Positions 45,501 to 57,500 of a stretch of 64,000 bases of DNA are shown here, piece after piece. A program made the position numbers and the translations under genes. The DNA comes from Polydrusus tereticollis (Eukaryota > Arthropoda > Insecta > Coleoptera > Curculionidae), in the NCBI GenBank assembly GCA_963920685.1, contig OY987331.1, positions 40,920,523 to 40,984,522 on the forward strand, read 5' to 3'. Each line of letters starts with the position of its first letter. The first letter of the stretch is position 1. The notes beneath the pieces are model-generated. The model had not been told where the DNA came from, did not search any database, and saw nothing but the letters and a program-made list of their open reading frames with translations.

Positions 45501-48500
45501 GCATTATGGGGGCTGATAGGGCCGCAATAGAAATAGAAAATATAAATATTTTAAAATTATAAGCAATGCCTTTTTTATTTTTTTTTTCGACTGTACAAAG
45601 TTACCCCGCAAGTGGGGCTACTTTAAACATGCATATAAATACCACATTTTTCAATGAAGTCCCTTACGAGGGGTTTCATTTAACGAAATTTTGATTGTAG
45701 TCACCAACGCAGAAGAAAAAAATCATGTAGTATACAAAGAATCCCTTAATCATGAGAAATAACGAACGTTTAATTAAAGGAACATCTTTTATTATTTCAA
45801 AAATGCAAAATTAAAAAGTCGACAGGCAAATTTAAAATTCTGTAACAAAAACTAAAAATATCATTCTCCTAAAAGTATTATTTGTTCATATTTGGTACTT
45901 TAATTTGACATAAAATGTACCATAGGGCTGATACACTTATTGAAATTTTTCTTAATATTTTAATTTTAATAAACTATCATGTACAATAATGTACAGGGTT
46001 ATCCAACCAAGACTGGACAAGGCGATTTTTTGACTTTTCCTGTACTTTTATAAAAAAACTGAAATAGCCATCTTAAGTCATTTTCTCCCGCGAATTCGAA
46101 TATCTTCAGCAAAAAACAATTGAACATCAAACAAAAGTACTAGGGGTCACTTTGATATTTTTTTAAATGGGATGCCGTATTTTTAATGAGCTTATCCGAT
46201 TTCTCATATAAATTTTGATCTAAAATGTTGGATTTTTAATTCAAAAACGCCTTTTTTCTTCAGTTTTAAATTCGGAAATAAAAAAAAATAAAAAAAAAAT
46301 AAAAAAAAAAAAATAAAATAAATAACATTTTAGATCAAAATTTTTATGAGAAATCGGATAAGCTCATTAAAAATACGGCATCCCATTTAAAAAAATATCA
46401 AAGTGACCCCTAGTACTTTTGTTTGATGTTCAATTGTTTTTTGCTGAAGATATTCGAATTCGCGGGAGAAAATGACTTAAGATGGCTATTTCAGTTTTTT
46501 TATAAAAGTACAGGAAAAGTCAAAAAATCGCCTTGTCTAGTCTTGGTTGGATAACCCTGTACATGGTTAACAGAAAATTAAATTCTTTTACAAGGACCTA
46601 AAATATGACACATTTTCTTACAACTATTAATTCTTATTTATTTATATTTTTTGGTATTTTAATTTAGTATAAATCATAGGTAGGTAGGTAATACACTATT
46701 GTAAATATTTTAAATACCGTTTAATTTCAACAGGCTTAAACAGCAAACCATCTCTTCTATCTGTAACTGGATCAGTAAGTTCCTTCATTAACTTATTTAC
46801 AGGTATTACACCTTGATCTAGAACCTGTATCTCATTTTGATTGTCTGGTAATCTCTCCAACACTTTTACAGGATTAAATGGAAATATCCCACATTTTTCG
46901 AAGCCAGAAGACATATTTTTTGATTCCTCCTTATCTTCTGGGTAGAGTTTATTGTACAGATTTTTTAATAAACGTGGAAATTCTTCTTTCGTTAAAAGTT
47001 GAGATTTCCTTTTTAAACCCAATTTCCAATTGTCCAAAATAGTTCGCCAGTATAGTTTCAGAGGTGCATAATAGCACACATCTAAAGGTTGACACAAATG
47101 TGTAGAGTTGGGTGGCAAGCAGCAAAATAAAATATCATTTTCTTTGCAAAGACTTAAGACTCTATCATTAAAGTGACTCCACAAATTATCACCTAACACC
47201 ACCTTTTTACCAGGTAACTTCTTAGCTGCTGGAATTACTATGGTTTCAAACCAATCTTGAAAAGCGAATGCGTCAAACCATCCACTTTAAGTTCTCCCAA
47301 AGCGCGTACCAGGTGGCCCACCGTCACACCAGGTTGTTCACAAATGTTCGGATTTATATACTACATAGGCTGGTAGCATATTACCTGAAGCACTGCCATA
47401 GAACATTATTGAAATTGCACCTTTGGAAAAGTCTCTAACCCTTTCTGGATACTTAACCCCCCCTCTTAAAAATGCACTTGTTTGACCCTGGGTTATCTGA
47501 GAGATTTGTCACATCAAAATTAAATATATTTTCGGCTGGTATTCCTTCGAGGGAGACTTCTAGGTTTTTAAAGTAATCCTCGATTATTTTGGCTGACACC
47601 GCAGCCCTATTCTTTTTTATATTTTGAGACGTGCGTAAGGTTATTTAATCTTTGTGCCTTTTTAGGAAGCCAAGCGTCCAGTCTTTTGACGGATAATTAT
47701 TTTTAAATTCCGGCACTTTTTTCCCGATTTTTAATAAATAATAGTTTACCAATTTTCGAATGTCAACATGGTCAAGGAAAAATCCCCAAGAAGACAAAAC
47801 TTGAGCGTTCTTCACAATACTAACATCTTCAGCATTAGTTAGTGCCGTTGGTCGTCCTAAGTTGCTAACATGTTTTCCTTTACATTTATTGTGTAGAGTC
47901 CCTATAGGAATCTTGAATCGTTTTGTTGCATCTCGTAACGATATCTTTTTGGATTTTATCAACTTTACTTCTAAGTCAAGCGTCTCTGGTTTATAATTTG
48001 CGTAACTCCTACTCCCCGGCTTTTTTTTTGTATATACAAACCATATTTCTGCAAAATATCCAGTAAAATTATTAGTTTGACCGGATGGGGTTACTTTGAA
48101 AGCCCGGATGGGGTTACTTTGAAAGCCCGGTTGGGGCTACTTTGAACGCGTTCAAAGTTACCGCCAAAATAACGGAAAATGCAGTAAAGTAAATTAAAAT
48201 GCATATTAAAAAATATAATTGCTTCTCGAAAATTTAATTAAGCAAGGCGTTTAGGATCATATTAATGACCTTATTTACAAAGCTGTACAGTATAGTTATT
48301 AAAACTTACCTCTCGGGCCGTGGAAGTTTGCACACTTGTTAAAACTGTCAAATTTTAGGTTATGACAACAATGCAACAGGAGCGCCAACATAACTATAAG
48401 TTACTAAACCAACGTTGCCAATTTAGTCTTTAAATACCTTCGAACATAACTGCACGACTGCCGGACCTTTAAGCATATTTTTTAAAAAGATATTCGGCGT

Positions 48501-51500
48501 TAAAACAAACTTTTAATTTTTTTCAATGTTGCCCCCCGGTTCAAAGCAACCCCGGTTTACGGTATGTATAGATATAATAAATAGGCGTATTATTCCAATA
48601 GAGGCACAATTACCACATAATCAAACAGGTAACCAGGGTTAGGTGCAAAGAAGAAAGGAATAAAATGATTAGTGCAGAAATGGAATAAGTACCTAGACTC
48701 AAATTAGTTTTGATAAAATTGCTTTCTAAAATTCCAGGTATATGCCGAAAGATCTTGCACACCCATGGAGAAGACGGTTTTGATTGATTTATTACTCCGC
48801 ATCATTTAAAGATAGACTATAGTACCTTTTTAAATCAGAAGGTAACATGGGCAAGGTAAAAAGTGGGACAAGGCGTACATCATTCCCTAACGAGTCACCA
48901 CTGCATTACGATAATAACAAAAAGGACAATACAATTACTGAACGGTCGTTGAGCCCTAATTACGATCTTAGAAAGTTTTATTATCATGTCTGACAAGCGT
49001 AATTTTCAGCCGAGTAAAAGCATATTTATTTAAAAATTACTCTAATTTAACGAGGTACAAATTGCTTACTTACATCTTCCGTTAGCCGTAAACGGGATGT
49101 AAAAATTAACGTGGCGCCTTGGACGAGTTCAGGAACGCCATAAAGTAGGTATTTTAAGAATCAATAGAGCATTAATTTACTTTATAAGTACCAACATAAT
49201 ATAAATATGCCAATTTAATCAGATATTCTTGGTAAAAAGTAATGGTTAATGACATACATAATCAATGATTTTGAAAATCTCACTTTTAATCATAAAGCGA
49301 CCCAGAATGGTGCCACTCATCATTGTTCGCTGACGAGTTTTAAACAGACTCAATTTAAAGGGGAAGGAAATAAAGTCAAAAAGTCTTTCTCCGCTAATTT
49401 AATAAAAGAGCAATCAAGGGCTCAATTTTTTCGTATTAATAAGTCTACATGTTTCGAAGGTAGTGACCTTCATCCTCAAGAGACAAAATAAATGTTGCTG
49501 TTCTTTTTTAGCAGTAGAGAGAAAATTATAGGTGGAAGGTGACGTTGATGGAGCTTTAAAATTTGTAAACTGTATTAAGAAGTGAATTTGATGAACGCAA
49601 TCAGCATAAAGAAATTTAGTTCAAATGTATTGGTACAAGGTTTGGTATATTTAGTAGCTTATGAAGGAAAATGATGTTCTTCCTATGAAGGTTTTTATGA
49701 AGGGATATATAAAGAGGGTTTGAAGTCACATTTATACAGGTTTAAAAAATACTTTTAAAAATTTTTATGGGGGCACTGGAGAAATAAGGCCCAGTAACCC
49801 GTAATTAAGCTAACCTTATTTTGTAGAGAAATTAATCAATAAATAGAATTTGTTAAAAACATAAAACATAATTTTCTCTCTACTGCTAATACTAACAGCA
49901 ACATTTATTTTGTCTTCTGAGGATGAAGGTCACTACCTTCGAAACATGTAGACTTATTAATACGAAAAAATTGAGCCTTTGATTGCTCTTTTATTAAATT
50001 AGCGGAGAAAGACTTTTTTACTTTCTTTCCTTTCATTTCTTAAATAATGCGAACTTATCTTTTTAATAAATAAAACTCAATTTTAAAAAGATTTATAAAT
50101 ACCTACAAAGTATCTACACCATATTATTGTTCAAACAACAATTTACCTTATAATACAGGGTATACGGTAAGTATATGGCACACTCTCGGGAACTTAAAGG
50201 GCAGGTCAAAATAATCCTAATAATTGTCATAGAAAAAAACCCAAAGTGCCCTAAAAAGGTACCCAGCGACTCTTTCTAAACCGACATATACAATTTAATG
50301 GAATTTTAATATTTTAGACTCCTAAAACCATACTACAGTAGATGCTATACATCGAAAGGGAAGTTGGGAACGGACTCAACGGACTGAAATTTCCCCATAA
50401 AGAGAAATCCAATGGAGTCATGTCGGCCGACCTCGGTGGTCCACCTCGACATATCCATCGATTGCCAAAAGTATTTGATAAGTGCTGACGAACTAAATTG
50501 CTAAAATGGGGCGGTGCACCGTCGTACATATACCACATGCACATTTTCTAACAAGCCGTTTAAATTTTGTTGCAAGAATACCACATTTGATTTGAAATCT
50601 CTAATGGTAAAAATTACAAATACATGGCACCATTTTATCTGCCCTCAATAAAAAACGGTCCGATGAGATGATTCCCAATAATCCCCACCCTCATGTTAAC
50701 CATGAAGTTTTGTTGGTGCTTTGTCTGTACTGTTGCATGGGGATTTTCTTTATGCCAGATATGTAAATGATGGCAATATATTACTTCGTCTCGGGTGAAA
50801 TCGGCTTCGTCTGTGAACAGCACTCAACTCAATCAATCAGACAATTTAGAAAAGTGTTGTCGATATCACATTGTGAACGGAATAAAAATGACTGGTGTTT
50901 TATTGTAGTTTTCTGATTTGTTATTTCAAAAACATGTTATGCAAGAAATTCATTCTCATTGAAAACGGCTAACTTTATCGAAACAAATGTAAAGTGTCTT
51001 TTATAAAGAGGAACGACCAGAGTGTTTAAAAAATCAGTTTTCAGCTCTGTAACACCTGTCAAAATTAAAGCCCAACCAGTGTGGTGGCAAGTCCGTTCAT
51101 CACTGTACCGGGTGTTCCACCTAAGAAGGTAATCGGCTGTATCTCAGAAAGTAATAACACTAGGACTTTGGGAAAAAATATATATCGATAAAAGCGACCT
51201 AGAGAAATTGCTGGAAATTATTTTCAAGTTCGAAAAATGACCGCTAGGAGGCGTAAGAAAACTTTCAAAATAGAAATGCCGATTTTCTCTTGATTTTTCT
51301 TAATAAAAATATGTTAAAAATATAAGCGTTGTATTCTTCATAAAATTATGCAACTTTATGTTAGGAATCGTTTTTTTCTATTTTCAATAATAAAGTGGTG
51401 GGAGAATGACAAACTTTTTTTCTTTCAAACGCTGATATCTCTGTTTTGAAAAAAAGCCCATCTTTTCCTCTACACGTGGATCTATTAACTATACCATATT

Positions 51501-54500
51501 GATTATAATGGTGGCCACTAGATGGCGTTTTTCCGTAATTCCTCAATGAATAAGGATTTTCTCAAAAAAATCAAATGTTATGATATGACTTTTTCATCAT
51601 ATTTTATTTTAGGCTTATAAAGGCTATTAAGTAGTGGAATAAAAAATCCAGGTCCGTATTTAAAATAAAAAAAGTTGATGATGGTCGCTCGAATCCAAAA
51701 CGTCGGATTAAAAAAAACTAGCCCCATCAGCTTGTAGAGGAGGAAAAGTTACTATAAGGAACTGAAAACCGCAACGTGATATCTTTTGTTAAACCAGAGA
51801 TTTAATTGATTAATTAATGTTTTAGAAAATGGCCTATTTTTCCATATTAATTATTATTATCCCTAATCTCTCTAGTTTAACAAAAGATATTACGTTGCGG
51901 TTTTCAGTTCCTTATAGTAACTTTTCCTCCTCTACAAGCTGATGGGGTTAGTTTTTTAATCCGACGTTTCGGATTCGAGCCACCATCATCAACTTTTTTA
52001 TTTTAAATACGAACCTAAATTTTTTATTCCACTATTTAATAGCCTTTATAGGCCTAAAATAAAATATGATAAAAAAGTCATATCATAACATTTGATTTTT
52101 TTGAGAAAATCCTTATTCATTGAGGAATTACGGAAAAACGCCATCTAGTGCCCACCATCAGAATCAATATGATATAGTTAATAGATCTACGTGTAGAGGC
52201 AAAGAAGGGTTTTTTTTCAAGACCAAGTTGAATAAAAACGGTTTATCCAAAGCAGAGATATCACCGTTTGAAAGAAAAAAAGTTTGACCTTCTCCCACCA
52301 CCTAATTATTGAAAATAGAAAAAAACGATTCCTAACATAAAGTTGCATAATTTTATGAAGAATACAATGCTTATATTTTTAACATATTTTTATTAAGAAA
52401 AATCAAGAGAAAATCGGCATTTCTATTTTGAAAGTTCTCTTACGCCCCCTAGCGGTTATTTTTCGAACTTGAAAATAATTTCCAGCAATTTCTCTTGACC
52501 GCTTTTATCGATATATATTTTTTCCCAAAGCCCTAGTGTTATTACTTTTTGAGATATAGCCGATTACCTCCTTAGGTGGAACACCAGGTACATCTAAATC
52601 ATGGTTCATCTACTGTAGTATGGTTTTATTAGTCTTCAGGCCTACATAAAATATTAAAATTTCATTAAATTATACATGTCGGTTCAAAAGTTAAAGGCGA
52701 AAAAATAAGTCGCTGGGTAACCATTTAGGGCTGTATATTACCGGGTACCCTGTATATCGCACTAATTCGCAAGCCTGGAAGATTCGCTAGAAATTCGGGA
52801 AAAACTAGGATAATTGCAATTATAAACCAATTTTCTGCAGGTTCTAAAGAACTGTGTTGTTTTAGTGATGCCACTTTATAATTAAGGGTGCGATATGTTA
52901 AAAAGTAATCAATAAGGAAAGACATAACATTACATATTTTCAGAGGAAATCACTGTGTAATAAGTCTTCTTTATGAATATCTTACAAAACCTATGCTTCA
53001 TATTTTCTCACAGTCATATCTTTTGATATTTCCACAATTCAATTAGAAACAGATTAGTAATGCAAAAAACCGGTAATAACAAGTGATTCAACAAATACTA
53101 CAAGATTTCTACCTGATGAGTAATGACTCTTCACCTATCGCGGAAGTCAATAATCGTGACGTCATAGAATTTCATTATCTGAAATTTTTTTATACGCTAA
53201 ATAAATGCGCGTAAATAAATACGTTTTGTTTATATAATGTATTATTGTTCGAGTCCTTGAATTATTATTTTCTACAGTCTATTTAATAAATTAAAAAAAA
53301 AGAAAGATATTTTTATTTTTTACTTGCTGTAAAATTACTTTCCAGGTTTAGTAGGTCAGTGGCGTAACTACCAGTGTTCCGCGGAACACACACCCGGGAC
53401 CCCTAAGGGCTCTAAATAGTAAAAATTTGAAATTCAATGTCTATAACTTTGACAGTAACAAAAGAAATATAAAAATGATAACGCCTAATCACATAATTGA
53501 AAAACAAGTAATAATATGTTTGATAAAAATAAGCACTTACTCACGTTTTACTTATGTACCCGAAAGTATTTTTTTAGCTCCACTTAACAGTGCAATTGAC
53601 AAACTCCAAAGTTTGTAAAAATTGACCCAAACTAACACAAATTAACACAAATTAACACAAATTAACACAAACCGCGCCCAAACCTATTTTTTTTTTGTCC
53701 GGCGCGTTGTCGCCTAGCAAGTTGCAATCCATGAGAGGCCCGGGTATAGTCACAGGCCCGTAGCTACATTGTTATGCCACTGTACTAGGTACTGGGTAGC
53801 TCAAAGATATGGAGTCAATTTGACAATCGTTAGTAGGTAAAGTCCATGTATCTATCTTACAAACTCATTATAAATACTAATCCTTTATCATCATAATAAC
53901 CTATTGTGTGGGGTGTAAAATTCGGTCACCTGATCTGGGGACTCCAGGTACGGATCTATTTAAAGACTATTATATTATTATATTTACTCAGTAATCCTCT
54001 TAAAATAATTAGGGTAAAATAAAATATGTTGGTTTTAGTTATTTAAATATGCTGTTTTTGGTTATAAAATTCAGTTAGATGTTTGTATTTGTTTAGACAA
54101 GAAGTTATTGCCAATTAACCGTGATATCTAAGAATGTTTTGTCCGTGGAAAGAAACCAATACGCCAAGTGGATCTACGGGTCGTGATAAAAACCAATTAA
54201 AGTGTGATATTTTATCAGTTGACACAAAAAAAGTAATCTTCGACGTTTACACCACCCTTCTTGAACGTGGTTTTTCAAAATTTGGTGCAGTGAAGGAAGC
54301 GGCAGCTTTGACACGCAGGCAGGGCCGTAGCTAGGCGTTACCCATGGGGGGGGTTTAGGTAAGAAAACTCTGGCAATTTATTAGAATTATTATTAAAATT
54401 TACGGTGGTTAACAAGGTAGAACTGAACATTCGTTGTTATGGGGGGGGGGGGGTTTGAACCCCCTAAACCCCCCCCTTATATACGGCCCTGAGTGCTAGT

Positions 54501-57500
54501 GCAATGTGATTTGAGGTAAATAAATCTATAGTGAAGAGAAGAAAGAGGAAAGACTCCGTTACTTCTAAGAAACTGGACGCGACGGATGTCGATATAATTT
54601 CTAGAAAAATATATGCCATGTACAGGGAACAAATCATTCCCACTTTAAAAACCTTTTTTTTTTTTTTTTGTTTGAAAATTTATTTATTAACACAGTATAA
54701 CAATAATTACAATATACATATCCCTATTCCTCTAGACAGTGTTTTTAAACACTGGTATTGAGTAGAATTATTTTTATAATAACAGTACGATTTCTTATAA
54801 ACTAAACATTTTTCATGTAAACGTTCTAAGACACATTGAGAAACTCCTTTAGGTGTTTGACAAACCTACCGTAATTTCTTATACTTTTTATATTCTCTGG
54901 TAAACTATCATATTCCCGCGATGCCTGATATATAGGATTATTTAATCCTTTATTACTTCTTACATTATTGTGGAATACATTTTCTCGTGATCTAGTATTG
55001 TGGGTATGGATATCTCTTGAAAATATTATGTTAATATTTGATTTTTGTGTTTTATTTATTATCCTGTGTATAAGTTTGCCCTGTTCAAATTTGAATACCT
55101 TATGTAATTGCCATACTCTTAAATTCTCATACAGATCCACAGTGTGAGTCAGTGGATCATAATTAAATAGAACTTTTAGTATTTTGTTTTGTAGTACTTG
55201 CATAGAATTGTAGTTTGTAGTCCCACATGTGCCCCATACGGGGATCAGATATCGAAAACGTGATAATACGAAGGCATTGTAAACATTTAGTTTGCTTTTA
55301 TGCGAGAGATAGTTTCTGTTTTTATATAAGGCACTCACCATCGGAAGTACTTTACCAGATATATAATTTATATGTTCTGACCAACTTAGCAGATTATCCA
55401 TTATTAATCCTAAATATTTTATTTTTGCTACATGCTCAATTTGTATATTATTTATTTTTAAATTTGGTAATGTTACAGACTTATTTTTTTGTTTAAAAAG
55501 CATATATTTCGTTTTATCTGCGTTAATTTTTAATTTATTACTTAAGAGCCAGTCTGTATACCTTCTAAGATCTAAATTCACTATATTTTCCATTTCATTC
55601 GCATTTTCAAAATCATACATCAATACGGTATCATCTGCAAATGTATAATAATTAGCGACCAATCCAGCACATTGTAAATTTAACACATAAAGGGAATAAA
55701 ATAGAGGTCCAAGAACCGAACCTTGGGGCACCCCGCACTCATTTATTTTGGTTTCACTCATAAAGGAATCTAGTTTGACATATTGTTTCCTATTTGATAA
55801 CTATGACTTAATAATACTATATATTTTGTCCCTAAATCCCATTTTATATAGTTTGTCTAATAATGTATCTATATCAACTACATCAAATGCCTTTTGGAGA
55901 TCCACAAATACTGCAATAACTATTTTACCCATATCTAACTTTGACGAGATGTTATCTGTCAGATCAACAGTTGCACTAAGAGTGTTACTCTGCTTGATGA
56001 ACCCATATTGGAATTCATCCATAGTTATATATTTACTTATAAAGGACATCATTCTATTTTTTATTACAGTTTCCAAAATCTTTGCAAAAACACTAATTAC
56101 ACTAATAGGGCGATAGTTGCTCATACAGGATTTGGGACCCGCCTTGAATATGGGAGTCACTCTATTAATTTTTAATTCATCTGGAAAGGAAGCTGTTTCA
56201 AAGCACTTATTTATCAATTTGGTTAGAATTGAGATTAGCCCATTTTTTAGATTAAGTATATCATGAACGGTAATCCGATCATGGCCCGGAGCAGAGGATT
56301 TTTTTAGATCCAATATAATATTCGCAACCTCCTCTTCAGTGCAGAACTCTAAAAATAAAGTTTTATCGCAGTGGATGTCCCTAGACTTGATGTTTTGACG
56401 AGTTTCATATCCTAAATTATTTATTTCAGAGTCTAATTCTCTTATAATTTTTTTGCCTACAGTACAAAAATGATTATTCAGTTAAAACCTTTACAAAGAT
56501 TAAAAAAAGATGATACAGGAATCGAGTGTTGCCGTGAGACTCTTAAGGAAATGTATTTTAAGAGACGGTTTTAAAATGAAAAAAGTTAACAAATGACAAA
56601 TAATTATGGAATCGGCCCGGTTAAAAAGATGGAGGATGAAATGCCTAATTGCAGATTAGATTAGATTTATCGGGTCAATGCAGAACCAAAGCTCCATCAA
56701 ATAAAGGTAAGCTTATAACAATAATTAATTCATGCTGGGACAAAAAAAACGGATTTATACCAAACTGGCCTTATCAGCCAAAAATATAGAGGACTCTCTT
56801 GTTGATTATCACGATGATACTACGGCAGAACTATTTGAAGACTGGTTTAAAAACAAATCATTACCAAATATACCACCAAATAGTGTGATAGTGATGGATA
56901 ATGCGAGCTACCATAGTCGTAGATTAAATAAGGTTCCGTGTTCCAATGACACAAAAGTTACCATCCAGGACTATATGTTGGAAAATAATGTGTATTTTAA
57001 GGAAAATTACACAAAAAAACAATTGCTCGAAATTTTAAAATCATTCTTAATAAAGAAGCAATAGGTATTATTGTGGCACTTTGGTGGCAGAAATGGGTCA
57101 TACCGTGTTAAGACCTCCTTATCATTGCATGTTCAACCCAATTGAACATATATGGTAACAGCTGAGAGAATCGGTAAGGAGGAATAATGTTTCGCCAACC
57201 TTAAATTCTTCTGTTACAGCTTTAGTACAGTCAGAGATGCAAAATATTCCAAACAAAGCGGGGAAAATTGTGTAGCGCATATTCAAAAAGTAGAAAAATC
57301 ATACGTAAATATAGGTCTGTTGCCCAAAGAAAGAATAATTGTGAACTTGGCTGACGACAGTGACAGTGAAACTGACTTGGGTTAAAATGTAATAATTATT
57401 TTTCTCACACGGTACTTTTTTGTAGCTATATGTATATCTCATTTTAATTAATAACCGTTCTATATGTTATAATTTTAATTGTATAGTATCTTATATACTT

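Larger units (their letters stand above)
45411..48568 (-). mobile_element. pogo/Tigger-type transposon
   Basis: The left end reads GTTCCGTAAACAGGGGTTAC-TTTCAACG. The right end on the minus strand reads CATACCGTAAACCGGGGTTG-CTTTGAACC. TA flanks are present. GGGGTTACTTTGAA-type words recur near both ends. Total about 3.16 kb including an inserted 566-bp foldback MITE. Confidence 0.82.
54080..57390 (+). pseudogene. DDE_3/IS630-like transposase copy split by a LINE and a MITE
   Basis: The N-terminal frame starts at 54134: MFCPWKETNTPSGSTGRDKN, ILSVDTKKVIFDVYTTLLER-GFSKFGAVKEAA, interrupted by a MITE (54323-54493). Next comes VKRRKRKDSVTSKKLDATDV-DIISRKIYAMYREQIIPTLK, cut by the LINE (54657-56481). 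It resumes QRLKKDDTGIECCRETLKEM, later ALSAKNIEDSLVDYHDDTTA-ELFEDWF, NIPPNSVIVMDNASYHSRRL (second Asp), HTVLRPPYHCMFNPIEHIW (Glu), and ends with the acidic DDSDSETDLG near 57384. Several further stops. Confidence 0.9.

Noticed and set aside
49249..49491. 80-codon plus-strand open frame
   Set aside because: Most of it lies in a Penelope terminal repeat that recurs inverted at 49870-50031; no coding signature.
51361..51546. Minus-strand open frame MRNYGKTPSSGHHYNQ
   Set aside because: Inside one arm of the 1.48-kb foldback; mirrored in the other arm with stops; no motif.
53631..53672. CRISPR-like array
   Set aside because: Units are 10 bp with no spacers; it is a simple tandem repeat in a eukaryotic MITE.
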